DNA of 8,461 nucleotides from UBA1794 sp964439955. GTDB taxonomy: Bacteria > Bacteroidota > Bacteroidia > Bacteroidales > Bacteroidaceae. The translations under genes were made by a program, and so were the position numbers. The stretch lies in contig CAYTPX010000053.1 of the NCBI GenBank assembly GCA_964439955.1, forward strand, positions 1 through 8,461, given 5' to 3'. Shown here in pieces: positions 7,445 to 8,461 of the stretch (its first letter is position 1; each line of letters opens with the position of its first letter). Under the pieces are notes generated by a model, which was not told the DNA's origin, did not search any database, and was given only the letters and a program-made list of their open reading frames with translations.

Positions 7445-8350
7445 ATGAAACCTACCTTATTTGTATTGGCTGCCGGTATGGGCAGCCGTTACGGAGGCCT
7501 TAAACAACTCGACGGCCTCGGCCCCAATGGGGAAACGATCATGGATTATTCTATTTTCGACGCGATCCGCGGCGGCTTCGGTAAAGTTGTCTTTGTAATC
7601 CGTAAAGACTTCGAGCAGGACTTCCGTGAGAAGATTCTCTGCAAATATGAGTCGCGTATTCCCGTAGAGCTGGTTTTTCAGGACATCCATGACTTGCCCG
7701 CAGGATTTGAATGCCCGGCGGAACGCACGAAGCCGTGGGGTACGAACCATGCCGTGCTCATGGGTAAGGATGTAATCCGTGAGCCTTTTGCGGTAATCAA
7801 TGCCGATGATTTTTATGGACGCGACAGTTTTGCCGTAATCGGCAAGTATTTGTCTGAACTTCCCGATGGTGCGGCAAACAAGTATTGCATGGCGGGCTAC
7901 CGCGTGGGGAACACTTTGAGCGAGAGTGGAGCAGTGGCACGGGGAATATGCGGTACTGATGCCGAGGGCAATCTCACCAGTGTGGTGGAACGCACGGAGG
8001 TTATGCGCATAGATGGCCCTGTTTGCTACAAAGATGAGCAGGGTGCATGGATTCCCATTGAGGATAATACGCCGGTGTCCATGAACATGTGGGGCTTTAC
8101 GCCGGATTATTTCAAACATTCGGAGGCATATTTCGTGGAATTCCTGAAACAACACCTGAATACCCCGAAGGCAGAGTTCTTTATTCCTTTGATGGTGAAC
8201 AAACTCATCAATGAGAAGACGGCGACGGTCAAGGTTCTTGATACGGCAGCCAAGTGGTTTGGCGTAACTTATGCGGCTGACCGTCCAGCTGTAGTGGCTA
8301 AAATCCAGTCACTCGTCGATGCCGGGGAATATCCGGAGCACCTCTTTTAA
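7445..8350 (+). CDS. Sugar-phosphate nucleotidyltransferase (NTP_transferase family), substrate unknown
   Basis: This encodes a 301-residue cytoplasmic enzyme expected to join a nucleoside triphosphate and a sugar 1-phosphate into an NDP-sugar and pyrophosphate. The nucleotide-binding signature LAAGMGSRYGGLK spans residues 8-20, with R15 and K20 in the usual catalytic places. PWGT at 97-100 is a base or sugar contact region, and NADDFYG at 119-125 supplies the metal-binding aspartate. SESGAVARG and VSMNMWGFTPDYF further along fit the sugar-binding half of the fold. There is no signal peptide, and no extra hexapeptide-repeat domain after residue about 290. The length fits short GalU- or RmlA-like enzymes, but the motifs match neither cleanly. 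Such genes in Bacteroidales are often next to a phosphotransferase-type sugar kinase, which would lie outside this window. The start is bounded by an in-frame TGA at 7424-7426 and has an A/T-rich leader. The fold is secure; the sugar and nucleotide are not. Confidence 0.9.
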   Translation: MKPTLFVLAAGMGSRYGGLKQLDGLGPNGETIMDYSIFDAIRGGFGKVVFVIRKDFEQDFREKILCKYESRIPVELVFQDIHDLPAGFECPAERTKPWGTNHAVLMGKDVIREPFAVINADDFYGRDSFAVIGKYLSELPDGAANKYCMAGYRVGNTLSESGAVARGICGTDAEGNLTSVVERTEVMRIDGPVCYKDEQGAWIPIEDNTPVSMNMWGFTPDYFKHSEAYFVEFLKQHLNTPKAEFFIPLMVNKLINEKTATVKVLDTAAKWFGVTYAADRPAVVAKIQSLVDAGEYPEHLF

Positions 8351-8367
8351 ACGGATTGCACCATGTG

Positions 8368-8409
8368 CCGTGTCCCGATAGGATAGGGCTTTCCCGGAAA
8401 GGAACACGG
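8368..8409 (+). repeat. Inverted repeat in the 3' untranslated region
   Basis: Arms CCGTGT (8368-8373) and ACACGG (8404-8409) are perfect, and a few outer G-U pairs could lengthen the RNA stem. Inside lies a smaller hairpin, CTTTC (8389-8393) with GAAAG (8397-8401). There is no T-tract after it, so it is not itself an intrinsic terminator. It could stabilise the mRNA 3' end or be chance. Confidence 0.4.
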
Positions 8410-8425
8410 TATGCCATGTAAAATG

Positions 8426-8461
8426 AAACCTCCACCATCATGAAAGGATTGGTGGAGGTTT
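8426..8461 (+). terminator. Intrinsic terminator after the nucleotidyltransferase gene
   Basis: A perfect 12-base stem, AAACCTCCACCA (8426-8437) with TGGTGGAGGTTT (8450-8461), closes a 12-base loop. The right arm ends in T residues at the window edge, so the full U-tract is cut off. It lies 76 bases after the stop at 8348-8350. The A-run on the left arm means it could also work for a convergent gene on the other strand. Confidence 0.85.

Noticed and set aside
7423..7503. Short ATG frame of 26 codons overlapping the start of the nucleotidyltransferase gene, as a leader peptide
   Set aside because: Nothing in its sequence suggests attenuation or a leader function, and no conservation can be judged from one sequence.
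7457..8155. 232-codon minus-strand open frame inside the nucleotidyltransferase gene
   Set aside because: It is antisense to a gene with clear catalytic motifs and has no recognisable protein features of its own.

Overview
The window looks like a chromosomal housekeeping segment from a member of the Bacteroidota, most likely the order Bacteroidales. Three things point there. The TamB/TamA-type pair is the Bacteroidota form, in which the TamA-like barrel is a lipoprotein (TamL). The tamB promoter fits the Bacteroidota sigma-ABfr consensus (TTTG, 20 bp, TAnnTTTG). Start codons are preceded by A/T-rich leaders without a clear Shine-Dalgarno sequence. Coding GC looks higher than typical Bacteroides, but I would not name a genus.

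Layout, all genes on the + strand. Positions 1-186 are non-coding as far as I can tell and hold a strong promoter overlapping an inverted repeat. tamB (187-4884) encodes a very large inner-membrane-anchored periplasmic protein of the TamB/DUF490 (AsmA-like) family. tamL (4865-7315) overlaps the tamB end by 20 bases and encodes a lipoprotein with periplasmic POTRA-type repeats and a C-terminal Omp85 beta-barrel. A 129-base gap (7316-7444) carries a weak hairpin and a partial promoter. Next is a 301-residue sugar-phosphate nucleotidyltransferase of unknown substrate (7445-8350). The window closes with a strong intrinsic terminator (8426-8461) whose T-tract runs off the edge.

TamB and TamL are expected to work as one envelope-spanning machine. 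TamB is anchored in the inner membrane and crosses the periplasm as a long beta-structured groove. TamL sits in the outer membrane. Related systems act in outer-membrane protein assembly and/or phospholipid transport. The overlap suggests co-transcription and translational coupling. The nucleotidyltransferase probably makes an NDP-sugar for envelope glycans, but nothing in the window identifies the sugar, and it may be a separate transcription unit.

I see no mobile element, CRISPR array, tRNA or rRNA, and nothing I would call a previously undescribed system. The points most worth checking are the unusually long basic leader of TamL, a G8 tract early in tamB, and the inverted repeat over the tamB promoter.
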